Below, in pieces: positions 10,243-22,390 of a stretch of DNA of 64,000 nt. Made by a program: the position numbers and the translations under genes. Source of the stretch: Nipponacmea schrenckii (Eukaryota > Mollusca > Gastropoda > Lottiidae); assembly GCA_030562195.1 (NCBI GenBank), contig JAUJPP010000007.1:14753769-14817768 (forward strand), in the 5' to 3' direction. The notes under the pieces are model-generated. The model searched no databases. It saw only the letters and a program-made list of their open reading frames with translations, and had not been told where the DNA came from. The stretch's first letter is position 1; the number at the start of each line of letters is the position of its first letter.

Positions 10243-13200
10243 TCAGGGGGCCTTCGGCTTTGGTGAATTTTTCACCAAATTGTATAACTGATCCCCAGGA
10301 CAAGTCGTGTTCACGGCATCGCGATGTCCAAGTAATTTGTAATCTGCTGAAATCTTCCCGTTGGCTAATCCGTATTCAATCAGTGCTCTTGCAGCATTCA
10401 AGGCAGCTGCTGTAGGCAATTTCTTGTCAAAGTTACCAATGAATGCTATGGCTATACCAATTGTATTGTGTCCGGGGGTATGGGCACCTTGTTTGTCCCA
10501 CCCTCGACCTTCGTACACTTTTCCATCGCCACATATGAGGAAGCTGTATCCAATATCAACCCAGAAATTGCCTTTCTTGTCTGGAAATTATATAAAAAAA
10601 GACAGTCGTCATAAATCATTAAGATATGAAATTCAATTATTGGACTATCCACTTTATAACGCCGTTTTTCTTTTATTATTATTTTTTTACCATGAAATAG
10701 TTCTGTATCCACCTTGTCGTTTCTTGTATGCGTCAACGGGACATCCCATTGTCCGTAATAAGGTTGGGTGGGGGGTAGGGGTCGTATCCGTAGAGCTTAT
10801 TGAACTCACCTTTCCGTTTCTTGTGCCCAGCCTGTATATTTCTTACCAGTTCTTTACATCGTTTTGTGGTACACCCTTCCTGTCCTTCTGTGTGATGTAT
10901 TATAACTTCTGTTACAGGTAGCTTGATAAACGTTAGGTCTTCTCTTTTCACAGTCGATCCCCATTCCTCTCGGGTCACTAGCTCAAAATTTTCTGGTTTG
11001 GGATCTTGGAAAAGACACATGTAATGTCATTTATGTACACTATTATATTGATAACTATTAAATTATTTAAAATACTTTTAATACTAAATTAAACCGATAA
11101 TAGGTCTTATAATGAACATAAAATTTGAAAATTTTAAAATTGGTCAGTAAGGCCTCTATTTATCAGTAAATATACCTGCTACCATAAAAAACATATAAAT
11201 CTTAGTAATTATCCATAAAGATGCATTTGATTATTGAAAAACGCGTAGTATATTGATTAAACGTTTTTCAAAAATGACTTAGTTTTGTGAGTTTCAAGAT
11301 TTTAAGGGATTCTGTTACTTTATGACACCAGGTAAGTTCCCTGATGAATATAATGTCCTTTCTTGAGAACTAAAATTTTATGTTCATGCTAAGACCTATT
11401 ATCCCTTTAAATAACTAGCAACGTTTCGACGAGGGTACTCCTGTCTTTATCAAGCAATGATAGGAAACAGAGCCAAGAGAATATATAGAAGTGGTGATCC
11501 GTTATAAGGTCATTACACGAACGTACCGGGAACCTCGTTTTAAAACCCTATTGGTTATTAAAATAAAGCCCACTGGTCTGTGACAGATTGTTTATTTCTA
11601 ATTCAAGCCTTGAGCTTAAATTCAACATTACTTTTAGAACACTGCGATGATACCAACTCAGTGACGACCCTTCGAGATAACTTCAAATGGTGGAGATGAT
11701 GTTTGACAAATGAGAACGGACAATAAGAAGGCTCAATGATGAAACGTTCAAGGTGTTTCATTTTCAAGTTTAAATTTTAAAATAGTTCCCTTACACTTTT
11801 CTAGTTATGTTTTAAAACAAGATGTTCATGGAATAGGATTCGTTTCATTAAATATTAAGAGAACAAAGTAAATGTAGTGCTGTTTATTTTACCTAAGCCC
11901 AGGGCTTTTTTTTTTAATGTTTCTCTGATAAAGGCTAAAATTCGAATCAATGCCTTGGGCTTGATTTCAGAAAAAAAAGTTTCTTTGATAAAGGCTAAAA
12001 TTCGAATTAAAGCCTTGGGCTTGATTTCAGAAAAAAAAGTTTCTTTGATAAAGGCTAAAATTCGAATTAAAGCCCCAAAATTTTAACAAAGATACAATCA
12101 AGATTTTAAGAAATACAGTAAGTAACCTGATTGGTTAATAAAAACTCAATTTTAGTGATTGACCAATCTGACCATTGGAACACTTAGATCATCCTAAGTT
12201 AAGTTTTCGTGAAACAGGCTCCAGGGCTTCAACACGAAAAATCCCAGTGATGGCTACGCAATGTTTAGCCTCTGTCATCCAGTCCTTCTTAGTACATACA
12301 AGGCCCCGACGAAAATAAGAGAAAGCTTGGCTTAAAAGACAAAGGAAATACGAGCAGCGATTGGACTCAAATAAAACGAACACGGTTGGTACAAAGACAA
12401 TTGTGTATATTGTTTCCTATCCACCAACCCTGGACGTGAACGAAGGAAGAAACAGTCATGATTTACAACTTTCGACACTTTAGGATCACTTGGATGCTTT
12501 CTACCAGTTGGTTCTGTCCCTGAGCCTCCTTAAAATGTTTCCAGATAGTAAATTGACCCTAATTGATAATAAAAATATCACAAACCATCTTTTATACAAC
12601 ATTTTCTATTTGCCGGTCCAGCACATAATCCAGTAACGAATTGACCACCTTCACACACTTCTGCAGTTGAACATTCTCCTCCTCTATCCGTACACTTTTC
12701 ATCACCTTAAAGTATCACAAGGTTTTTAATTATAAAACAATATAATCGGATTTTATAGTTGGACAGGTTCGATCTTTTGTGTGGAATGGACTGATTGGTA
12801 ATTTTTTAGTTTTAGTGATTTAAACGCAATCTGATTCAATTGATTCATTTTGTGGTCTTTGCTGCGAATATTTCACCATTTTGAAGTAATTTTTTAGATT
12901 TATTTTACGAGTTTATTGTCTTGTCATTTAAAGTTTTATGTTTAATGCAGAAGGCAAGACACTATTGAAATGAAATGAAACGAGTTTTACGTCTTATTCT
13001 TAAGCACCTTATGGTCGAGACACTTTTGAAAAAGCGACGCACTAAAATGAAAATGAAATGAAATGAATGGAGTTTTACGTCCTACTCTTCTGCACCTTAT
13101 GGACTAATGAAGAAGACTAAAATGAAAATGATTCGACAAATAAAAAAGTACCTGTAGTTGTAGCATTAGAAGATGGCGTTTCTTCATCGCCGAACTCCGG

Positions 13201-14048
13201 CAAACTTGTATCATTTTCACATGGTGCAGAAGTCGTACTTGATAAATCTGGAGTGGTTTGTGTGGGTGGTGGGTTTGTTGAGTAGGGCGGTGGAGTCGAT
13301 GGCGGTAATGTCGAGTAGGGCGGTGAAGTCGATGGCGGTAATGTCGAGTAGGGCGGTGAAGTCGATGGTGGGAATGTCGAGTGGGCTAGTGGAGTCGATG
13401 GTGAAAATGTCGAGTAGGGCGGTGAAGTCGATGGCGGTAATGTCGAGTAAGGCGGTGAATTCGATGGCGGTAATGTAGAGTAGGGCGCTGAAGTCGATGG
13501 CGGGGAAGTCGAGAAGGGCGGGTCTGATGTCTCCTGCTGCGTTATTGTTGTATCTTGTCCAACCAAGGTTGTCATCAGTATCGTGGACGTGCCAGAAGAA
13601 GGCGGCGTTGTCGTAGGGCTATGACCGGGGTGCGTGGTATCATTACAACCTGTGAAAAGAAAATCAAAATAATGCAGTCTTGCATCCTACTTTTCTGTAC
13701 CTCACGAGTTAGTGAAGGCGGTCAACTACATCAATGAGCAATGATGAGAATCTGCCCTTGCAACAGAGTTAGTCCATTCTCCATGCATACAAAAAAAGTT
13801 CATCAAGATGACTGTGTCTGCTAGTACATTGTATCCGACGTGCACACAAAAATAAGTAAAATGCATCATAATTTCGTTGCATACTATTTCATTCAAGCCC
13901 ATTACTGTGTGCAATTTCCAGGCTAGAGTGAAAATAAAGTCTCCTCATTCAAAATCAAAACACAGAAAACTAAATAGAACATACCCGAAACAACTGTAAC
14001 GAGCAGTGTGATAGCCATAAAACATATCAACTGATTGATAAAACCCAT
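10243..14048 (-). CDS. PGRP: Secreted peptidoglycan recognition protein with mucin-like and Cys-rich domains
   Basis: Five exons join in consistent phase 1: 13985-14048, 13152-13649, 12586-12705, 10810-11004 and 10243-10580 (404 residues). The order is signal peptide (1-21); a Pro/Ser/Thr-rich region to about residue 187 built of 11-residue repeats such as STLPPSTSPPY; a six-cysteine module (about 188-228) with GGEC, GLCAGP and KCC; then the PGRP/amidase-2 domain. The amidase shows VIIHHTEG, WVDIGYSFLICGDG, VYEGRGW, LLGHRD and TTCPGDQLY. The His, His and Cys zinc ligands of catalytic PGRPs are all present, so N-acetylmuramoyl-L-alanine amidase activity on bacterial peptidoglycan is expected. 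Every donor and acceptor is GT-AG. The six-Cys module resembles one found in several invertebrate hydrolases; a defensin-like role is only a possibility. A rightward acceptor-like site near 14087 may mark a 5' UTR intron. Confidence 0.92.
11096..11408. mobile_element. MITE family A, copy in PGRP intron 3
   Basis: The ends are inverted: GATAATAGGTCTTA on the left, AAGACCTATTATCCC on the right, with aacataaaatttt just inside each. Length is about 313 bp. No coding. Related copies are listed under 16074, 18839, 26548, 38517 and 43404. Confidence 0.75.
11905..12085. repeat. 61-bp tandem repeat, three copies, in PGRP intron 3
   Basis: The unit contains tttgataaaggctaaaattc and gccttgggcttgatttcag. 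The remaining part of this intron (12086-12585) shows nothing I can support. Confidence 0.85.
12955..13110 (-). repeat. Two SINE 3'-end fragments in PGRP intron 2
   Basis: Two adjacent copies of gaaatgaaatgaa followed by gagttttacgtc(t/c)ta match the tail and 3' end of the SINE at 36181-36493 (minus orientation). Confidence 0.6.
13245..13530 (-). repeat. 33-bp coding minisatellite of PGRP exon 2
   Basis: The plus strand shows gtcgagtagggcggtgaagt in 30- to 33-bp steps. On the coding strand each 33-bp unit gives 11 residues rich in Ser, Thr and Pro, with about eight imperfect copies. These residues are likely O-glycosylated. Units differ by point changes (LAHSTF, SNSPPY). Confidence 0.85.
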
Positions 14049-15037
14049 TGTGGTTTCTTTAACAGATAAATTTTACCGTTATTTCTGGAATAAAATATAG
14101 TTAAAAAGCGCATAGTTTAGGTCTGAAATATCATTAGATTTGGGTGTTACTACATTTGAGGAAAACCGGAGCTAGTTTGGCCAATTTAAGGCAACAGTGT
14201 CATGTTTTATGTACCCTTTTATGTGTAAAAAAAAGAAAACAAAGATACCATCGATTTGCACTATTCTAAAATTAAGACAGATCTCTGTGGTTCCTTCAAT
14301 TCCACTTACACAAAGTGTCCCATGACGTTTTTATCACAGAATGATTCTATTATAAAAGGCCCTTTCGATAGAGGAATCATAAGCTGCGTTTAGACAGCCA
14401 TGAAATCTGGCCTACTTGAGGCGATCCGTATTCGGTATTACTTTTGGCTGTCTTAACGTGGCTATTGAGTTGAACTTGTAACTTATCAAATCAATGGTAT
14501 CCGTGTCCCGATACACATATGCATAATTTAATTCCATTAAGAGACGTTAGCAGAGAAGGCCTTGCTCACTCTTTGGAAAATCTGATGCAGTACATGTATA
14601 TGATAATATTGGTGCTCGGCATCTTCAACAGCCTTTTTCCAAGAAGAATATAACAAGACAAAAATCAACCCCTACCTTGTTAACTTGTTATTCATGTAAC
14701 TGAATAATACATTGCTAAAGGGGGCGATATTTATATGCAAAAAAGTAGAGCAGCCGGATCTGATGAAACCCTTATTATATTTTTATTGGGCACGATTTCT
14801 ATAATAAATATTTTTAATATCACTTCTTAAAAGATGGTGAAAAAGATTTCAAATTGCATTGCTTACACTGTAAAATTTCTCAGCGTAAAATAGACACAAA
14901 TATATTGGCAGCTCCGTTTCTAACAGTTTCAATATGGTTGCTCAGACCGCGTTTATTTTTTTTACATTGGGTAGTAAATACCTTATAAACGGATTACGGA
15001 ACTTGGCCTCTTTAATATCTACAAGGCTGCTTATTCT
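14049..15037. other. Upstream region of the PGRP gene
   Basis: No gene is supported. The first several hundred bases should contain the PGRP 5' UTR and promoter, since the gene reads leftward from 14048. I could not fix a TATA box or an NF-kB-type site with confidence. Confidence 0.35.
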
Positions 15038-15205
15038 CAGTCTAATTAAAATAAAGACATAACTTTCGTTCGTATTTTATTAGTTTCGTTTCGAATGTTT
15101 TTATTAGCTATTGGCTTTGTATGTAACTACAAAACTGTAACTAATAAAACGAAACGAAACTAATAAAATACGAACGAAAGTTATGTCTTTATTTTAATAA
15201 GACTG
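15038..15205. mobile_element. 168-bp hairpin MITE
   Basis: The outer 55-60 bp are an almost perfect inverted repeat. The left arm starts cagtctaattaaaataaag and the right arm is its reverse complement with one or two changes. The loop is about 55 bp. It has no coding capacity and would form a strong hairpin. Confidence 0.85.
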
Positions 15206-16234
15206 GTTTATTCTCTTAATGATGTCATAGAGCAGTATCTGTGTAGAGACCACATCCTAGAGAGGACGTGTACCTTCGAAATTGCCCTTAACTGTAGAAT
15301 TGCGAGCCGAAGCTATTGACTTAGGTTATAATCAACAGGGTGTTATTGTAGTTGTGCTCCTGAAACATTAACCTTTAGCTTTTTTGGGAACAGAAATTAC
15401 AGATTTCTTCACAGTGTATTTCTTCATTAATAAATGATTCGGGTTGCATTTTAAACAGAAAGCAGTAAGTTTGAAATATAAATTGTACTTTATGTAACGC
15501 AAAGACAATTTCTTATAGTGATTAGAGCTATGTATTAGAAATAATTGGGGTCAATTTTGTTCTGTTTATCAAAGTTTTGTTTAACCGGATGTAATGGTTG
15601 GATAGCCACAAAACAAACTCGTTGTATTAACTGCTGACCTATGATTTATATGACGTGAAATCAATTGAATAGAGCATTTGCAACTCGAGTACTTTGTATC
15701 TTGTTTACATAGTTGTTGCTAAAACTTTTGTATCATTCGAGAACACCCTTTTATCGGTGAGTGTCAAGTTACGATTTCCCGACCAAAGAAATCGATTTTT
15801 TAGTCTTTTCTGACCAATTCGGACAGTTCGAGAATTCGGAATTTTTCACTCACCGATCTTTTGTGAAGATTTTACGTACTCCAATTGCAATATTTTTCTA
15901 TGTGGCGTTTCTATGAAGATTATTGACCGATTTACGGGTCTGGTTTTGGAATAGGGGTCAATCATGAGTTTTCTACAAGCTATGACTCATTTGATTTCAT
16001 TGACCGACCTAATCGAAGTAGGGGAGGAAGTGAATAAGGTCGATGCCCATAGTTTCATACCCTCATACTCTAAAGTGATATATACTGCGTCTTAGAATTG
16101 ACATAAAATTTTAGTTCTCAAGAATGGTCAATATGTGTATATTCATCAGTGAACTTACCTGGTGTCATAAATTAACAGAATCCCTGAAAAATCTTGAAAA
16201 CTCACAAAACTAAGTAATTAATGAAAAAACGCTT

Positions 16235-16705
16235 TCCGTAAACACAACAGACTGCTGCAAATAATCTGTGACGATTTGTCCATAGAAACACAGCTGTATA
16301 AAAGGTTCATTAAGTTTTATCATAGAACATGTGTATTATTAACAGCGAAAACAAATGTTTAAGAGTGTGCGGTTTGCATTGCATGCTCTATATGGAAGTA
16401 ACTCAACCATATGTAATACGAAAAAATTTGTCTGTCGAAAGTTCAAAATCTGTAAATATACCGTTGAATTTATAAATATGTCTGCACATATAATGAAAAG
16501 TAATGACTGTGATAGCTGTTCTGATGGCGACTTAAGAGTTGGTTCTGTAATCAGAGAGTTTATAATATTTTTAAAAAACAGTAAAACGGACAGTAAAAAT
16601 ACAGAAATTCTGATATAAATGAAAGAATTGGAATTATTGTAAATATTATATTGACACTATTGTACTTTATGTACGAAATAAAGCATATTATTATTATTAT
16701 CAATA
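16235..16705 (+). mobile_element. Insert with TATA-like box, short ORF, AATAAA and ATT tail
   Basis: It contains tgtataaaagg (about 16295), an 87-codon open frame (16355-16618), AATAAA at about 16677 and a short run of ATT repeats at the end. That order resembles a transcription unit copied back into DNA, or a solo LTR. I cannot choose between these. No clear target-site duplication was found. Confidence 0.45.
16355..16618 (+). CDS. Hypothetical 87-residue protein in the insert
   Basis: The frame begins MFKSVRFALHALYG and ends in TEILI. It is basic at the N-terminus, has five to six cysteines and no recognisable domain. A TATA-like box precedes it and an AATAAA follows. It may be a chance frame; there is no homology evidence. 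Confidence 0.25.
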   Translation: MFKSVRFALHALYGSNSTICNTKKFVCRKFKICKYTVEFINMSAHIMKSNDCDSCSDGDLRVGSVIREFIIFLKNSKTDSKNTEILI

Positions 16706-17624
16706 ATCAATTTATTAAGCGTTTTTCAATAATCGATTGAATGTTTATGGATAATTACTAAGTTCTTTTGATTTATCAGATTATAAAAGGCCAAATATTT
16801 TTAAATTATATGTTCACTCTAAAATGTAGTATACTTTTAAAGTTAGGGATCAGTTTATTCCTGTTTATCAAACAAACCTGTTGTAAAAAAAAGATTAATT
16901 GCATTCGATCCGAATCCTAAGGCGTGATCACAGCAAAGATATTACCCTCGATTTTTTTTTATATCCGCTTTCCTTTATGTCCAGGATTAAGGTTGAAAGG
17001 GCAATAATCGGTGTCAACTGAAAAAAATAAGTTTAAAGAACTCAATTTCCAATGTCGTCTGTGCTATAACAAGAGTTATCGCCTTTAGTACGTCTTTGAA
17101 AATCTATTCTGGATAGCGATACTGGTTTCTTGATTTATATTAAATCAGACGTTGTATCCGAGAAAAGGTTTTCCTTCAAACTAAAAGTATGCCTGTGAAC
17201 GTTTATCCTGCCTCTTTCACCAATGAAGAAGGCTTCCATTGCAACGCCTTCCAATTCCGGTCCTCTATGATTGAAACATTGAGGTTTAAGCGATGCTACG
17301 AAAGCATAGGCACATGCATGTTGACGCAACTTCCGTTGAGAGAGTAATGCTTGTGAAAGATATCCTAGTGGATATATTACTGTAACCATAGTCCATTGTG
17401 ACTATATATATCAGTCTATTTTCGCTATGAAATTTCCAGTTTCGAAATGAACTGTGCTCACGCTATAACACACCAACCCCCAACCCCCACTGAACTCAAC
17501 CTCCGATCTGCTCTCACTACTCTCGACCCCCTCTCATTCATCCCGACCCCTTCACACTCTCCTTACTCCTCCCTCTCCTCCACCTCCCACCCACTCTCCT
17601 CCATCCCCAACACTCTGCTCCTGC

Positions 17625-17783
17625 GAGAAAGAGAAAAAAAAGTCCCCCAATGTTTTACGTTTCTCACGACAATTTGGACCTCTCGGCGTTGTTTTGATTG
17701 CTTTTTTCAAGCTTAGAATCATTTCGACTATCGTTTAAAGCGAAAATGTAGAAAACTTTGGGGGACTTTTTTTTCTCTCTCTC
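17625..17783. mobile_element. Short hairpin element
   Basis: The left arm gagaaaaaaaagtcccccaa is matched in inverted form at 17750-17783 (ttgggggacttttttttctc). The loop is about 85 bp. The adjacent stretch 17460-17620 is a C/T-rich low-complexity run. Confidence 0.6.
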
Positions 17784-18575
17784 ACAAAGTCCGATTTCCT
17801 TTCGGTTCATGGTGAATGCCGTTTCGGCCATTATGTGGGCCAAGCGAGTAAGCAGTTTTTAGTGTCTAGCACTGCGTTGTCGCTTTTCGTTCGGTAAATC
17901 AACATCAAATTAGTTGTAACCACCCTTAAGCGCCGGCCGAGCACCAAAAACACGGCCTAAGGAACGATAAGAGTGAATAACGCTATTATTCGTCTTTACT
18001 GCCCCTTTAAAAGGTATTGGTACATAGGCTTGTGGGGAATGTTTTTTTTGCGACGGGAATGCTAATTTAGGCAAAGTGGGACCAGAATTTGAAATGTTTT
18101 GCCCACTCCAGTTATTTCTGTGGACATTTTTGTTCAATAACAGTGTTTTTGAAGTTTAACCTAACGTTGCCAAATAACCAAACAAGACCATTTCCTATTT
18201 TTCATGGTCAGATGGCTGTTATATTATAGAAGTTTTAATATTGACAATGTAAAGAATTAAAATGTACACACATTATTTATTTAAGTGAACAATAAACAAT
18301 TTATAGATCATGAAACATCTTGGTGCGTTATTCAAGACATCATTCCATAGCTGAGAAACGCTGTTATATTTTGTACCATTAGGAAAAATAAATATCGCCT
18401 TGGTTCCATTCGGGCATGGCGGAAACCGGAACACTGATGTCTTTCTAGCGAAAATGAACCGTCATAAACATCTTCAATTCCAAAAAAAAGCGTTCGTTTT
18501 CCTTATCCATCCTCTGTAAAATCCAAAGATCTGATCACTGGTCTCCGGGTTCCAGGTGGATGTTGAGCGTGGTGC

Positions 18576-21500
18576 TCACGACTTGAGACTAATATCGGGC
18601 ACAATCTGTAAGTCTGCTTGGTCCTCTATGATATCACTGAAAAGAGATATGTATAGGTCTATGTTATATTGTATATTATAGAGATGAGTGTGTGTGGAGA
18701 AAGACTCACTGACGTTTCTATGGCAGTATAAAAAAGAAAGGAAATTTCATTTTAATTTGCACCCTATCTAGTCAAAACATGGCACCTGCAGAATAAGTTG
18801 GATCAATAATCATAACACAAGTTTGGGAAGGTAAATTTAAAGCAATACTGTGTCTAAGAATGAATGAAATGAAATTTTAAACTTGGCCAATAATAGCATA
18901 TATTCATCAGTAGATAAACATGCTGCCATAAAAAACATAACAGAATCCTTTCATAATTCAATAAATCCCCAAAACTGAGCAATAATTATTAAAAATGCAA
19001 TTAATTTTCGAAAAAGCGTTTATGACTTTTTCATATTTTAAGGGATTCTGTTACTTTAATATACCAGGTAAGTTCACTGATGAATATATACACATATTGA
19101 CCATTCTCGAGAACTTAAGAAATTTTATGTTTATTCTGAGAAACAGTATCAACTTAAATTGGTTAAGCTTTCATTCCTCGAATATTTGATATAGAACAAA
19201 AACTGGGCGAGATCAAATTATTACCTAGGCGGAATATTTGTATAAGTTAAGGAGAAATCTGGTAAACTGTTCAGTCTTCGTCTTCTGTAAAATAAACATA
19301 TACACAGGTAATAAAACTTAGGTTAGCTCGAACAAACGGTCATCACTATCTTGGAATTTTGCAATTTGGTGCCATCATTTTTGCAACTGACGAGTATGTC
19401 CTGTGTTAAGAGTGAAGAAGTTCCTAGAAACGTCTGTGTCAAGCACTGGCCAAGATGACAAATAAAGAGATAAATATTCGATACAAGATGAGGCGAAGTT
19501 AGCATAGTTAGTATTGAGTTAAAAAACACCCACAAGTAATATACAAAAAACAATAGTCCATAATATGAAATTTTTGTGTAATGCATTCATTCATTCGGTT
19601 ACCACTCGGCTACTTCCGTATATTTCCGTTATTACTCCAAAAAACGATCACGGTAGGCCGTGTGTAATACATTGTGATAACACGACGTTATAAAACTATA
19701 ATTTACGATGTTATAAAGTAAACTATGTTAGCTCGAACCTTTGCAGCCTTGCGGGCTACTAGAAATATAAAAAATACATAATATTTGACTACTTCACGCA
19801 CTTCTCTGACGTCTGAACGCAATTTTCAAAGATCTAAGAAAAGAAATATGGTGATGTTTTAACTGAAGAATCGTCACTTTTATCTGCAAAATCAATTTAA
19901 GCCTTCTTGATTCATGTGATCCACGAAATCTATGGCAGGAAATTTGTGCCCAAAGTACATGATGGTCGAAAAAGTATAATTCTAAAATCCTTATCTCCTT
20001 TTCACCAAATTCAAAATAGGACAAAATTAAAATTTTGAAGATAAGATCGATTTTCCAAAAGTCGTTTTCCGATTTTCACATTAACTTTCCGTTTAATTTT
20101 ACTATTTGTCTTTTTGTACAAAACTTTGAAAAAAAGGTTTTAGCTTATCATACTTTCGATTCTGGAAAATGTACGATAGAACTTCGCTTTCGGACTTTAA
20201 CTTCTAGATTTTAAATTTTAACTTTTCGCTTTTCTCTTTTTAGAATATATTTTATGCAAATGAGAAAGGTCGTGACCTTCATTAATATTCATGAGTTATA
20301 CAACATAGCATGTTGCTTTCACATATTGCAAGTAGCTGAGCGTTAATACCGCTAATAAAAATTTGGCGTGTATCTTTGGAGACAATGGAGAAAGTCACAC
20401 AGAAATGTAGCTTACCGTCTGGCAGCACCAATCTGATAATTAACATGTTGAAATATGGCATCTCTTACAATCCATTTATCTTGTTGGCTATCTAACATCG
20501 GATTCAATATCATCACCTATATTAATAATATCCCAAACAATTCTAAAAAATGCAAACTAATGTAATATCGGATTATTTCTCGAAGTGGCACATCGTCATA
20601 AACAACTAGAATAATACCGGAGATCAAGCCAAATTAATGGCACACTTCGGCTAAACAACAGAATGTTAACTAGTATGATAATGATAATTTTCAAATACAC
20701 GTACTTCGGATTTGTGTTTAATATAGACGAATTGTTATTTATGTTTGGTAATCCCACTCTATGGATATATTTTCGTGTAACAATAAAAGTGATATTAAAA
20801 TTACGATTATTATTAATTACTACTTGATTTTGTGCATACTCGTTTAGGAGAACATATAGGTAAGTCACTCAATGGATAATACGCTTGTTATTAACAAGTA
20901 TATAACGTGACAATTATAGATCCTATTATTCATTCAATGCCTATTAAAGGGTACAACATGAACCCTTGAATTTGAACAATAGGCCATACAGGTTTTTAAA
21001 ATGTTTAATGCATATCTAACAACTGGGTACCACTTTAAACAATCAATTCATTGGCACAATTGTAACCTCCTAATTTGTAAATTGAGTCCAAATAGTTCAC
21101 TGAAGCCTGTGTATAATTTAAAACGACGTTTACCACTGATGAATTATACGATGTTATAAAATAAATATATCACTGACTAACTTACCTGAAGAATTGTTTC
21201 ATCCATTAACTGACCATATTTTAAAGACTTTCAATATCATCATCTATTCTAATGGTCGATAAATCAGCTAATATTGATCTTACACAACTCTACAATATAA
21301 AGATAGTAAGGTTAAGTTAATACAGCTCTAAAATAAGCAACGTACAATATTTCGCTTGAGGTTTATGAAGCCTTTGTTGCTTAATACGATAAACGCGGTA
21401 TACCTTGGTGGCTGACTATAAGTTGAAAAACCAAGTAATGAGTTTGAAATGATGGGGTTGCTTAAATATTTCAAACAAAAGCTATTGTGTAGGAGGTTTA

Positions 21501-22390
21501 TATAAATATTTGATAGTTCTCATATACTAGAAGGAAACTTCATATTTCTTGGATTCAATTAGACCTAACTATGTGTACAGTTGGGATACACGATTCTTAC
21601 GCAGTCATACTAAAGCAGTCGTATTCAACCCTATCCAGCAATGTCCCCATTTTTTGGGTTAATGAAAAGTTCGCGTCCCCCATTTGATTTCAAATATTGA
21701 CTTACCATAACTGTCGAATAGAATATAAAAAAATTTATTAAACTATCTTCATATAATCATATTGTATAAATAAATTACACCCGACACGGCCTTGCATTAA
21801 ATCTTAAACCATAACATGTTCACGGAGGCAACATTTTTTTGTTGCGATTATATGATGTTCGCGTCCCCTAAAAGTTTTCCGACGTCCCTCAGCTGGGAGA
21901 CGCGACCTCAAGGTTGAAAACCCCTGTGCTAAAGCGAGTCGAATCGTCAACATCATAATACGCTCTTACTCCTTTGTTAATCTTATGTTAAATGCATGTA
22001 AATTGTTAATTTTATAAAAAAAATCAAAATATTTACCGATAAGAAACTCTTTGCTCTTCTTTCGTCTGGAGTTCGACTTCGTCGACTAACTGAAGTTACT
22101 AAATGTTCACGTGGATAAAAATATGGCTTAAGTCTACCTAAAAGTGGATAACTTCTGATGCTATGTAACAAACTACTTAACACAGAATTGGGCCTTATTC
22201 TTGAAATGGATCTTTCCGAGCGTTTAAAAAGTATCTCATTTTCAAATTCCTGATAGAACAATTCTGGAACTATCTGATCTGATAGAATACTCCTGAAACT
22301 AAGACCACAATCATCGAAAATCATGATGGAATCGGTGCCAGTAATGATCAACATTTCGAATAAAATGTGAGCTGAATGTGGTGAAAGTGA
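18576..22390 (-). CDS. Unidentified gene, last five exons; one exon with a frame break
   Basis: Exons: 22037-22390 (118 codons, phase 0 to 0), 21186-21289, 20416-20516, 19225-19284 and 18576-18636 (stop). All have GT-AG borders, and the phases join except in the second exon, which is 104 nt where 102 or 105 is needed. Its first part reads SCVRSILADLSTIR and then DDDIESL followed by a stop. Two bases later another frame continues YGQLMDETILQ, joining the third exon in phase. Recognisable stretches are MLIITGTDSIMIFDDCGL, SQQDKWIVRDAIFQHVNY, LNSLPDFSLTYTNIPP and a C-terminus ending PDISLKS. About 225 residues are seen, rich in Leu, Ile, Ser and Arg, without signal or membrane segment. I do not recognise the family. 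Upstream exons to the right were not resolved. It could be a pseudogene, or the break could be an assembly error. Confidence 0.5.
18839..19150. mobile_element. MITE family A copy, diverged, in an intron
   Basis: It shares tcatcagtagataaa, gggattctgttactttaat and accaggtaagttcactgatg with the other family A copies. The ends are worn. It lies between the last two exons of the unidentified gene. Confidence 0.6.
19922..20302. mobile_element. Solo inverted-repeat arm of the foldback transposon
   Basis: The sequence aligns along its whole length with 6974-7355, in the same orientation (for example tcaccaaattca, gcaaatgagaaaggtcgtga, attcatgagttata). No second arm or transposase is nearby. Confidence 0.75.

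Larger units (their letters stand above)
16074..16830. mobile_element. MITE family A copy split by an insertion
   Basis: The left half (16074-16234) and the right half (about 16706-16830) match the family A element. Between them is about 470 bp absent from other copies. The junctions fall within gaaaaaacgctt and aatcaatttattaagcg. Confidence 0.6.

Noticed and set aside
19323..19450. Minus-strand frame ending IVMTVCSS with an acceptor-like start
   Set aside because: It lies in an intron of the unidentified gene, and the neighbouring exons already join in phase without it.
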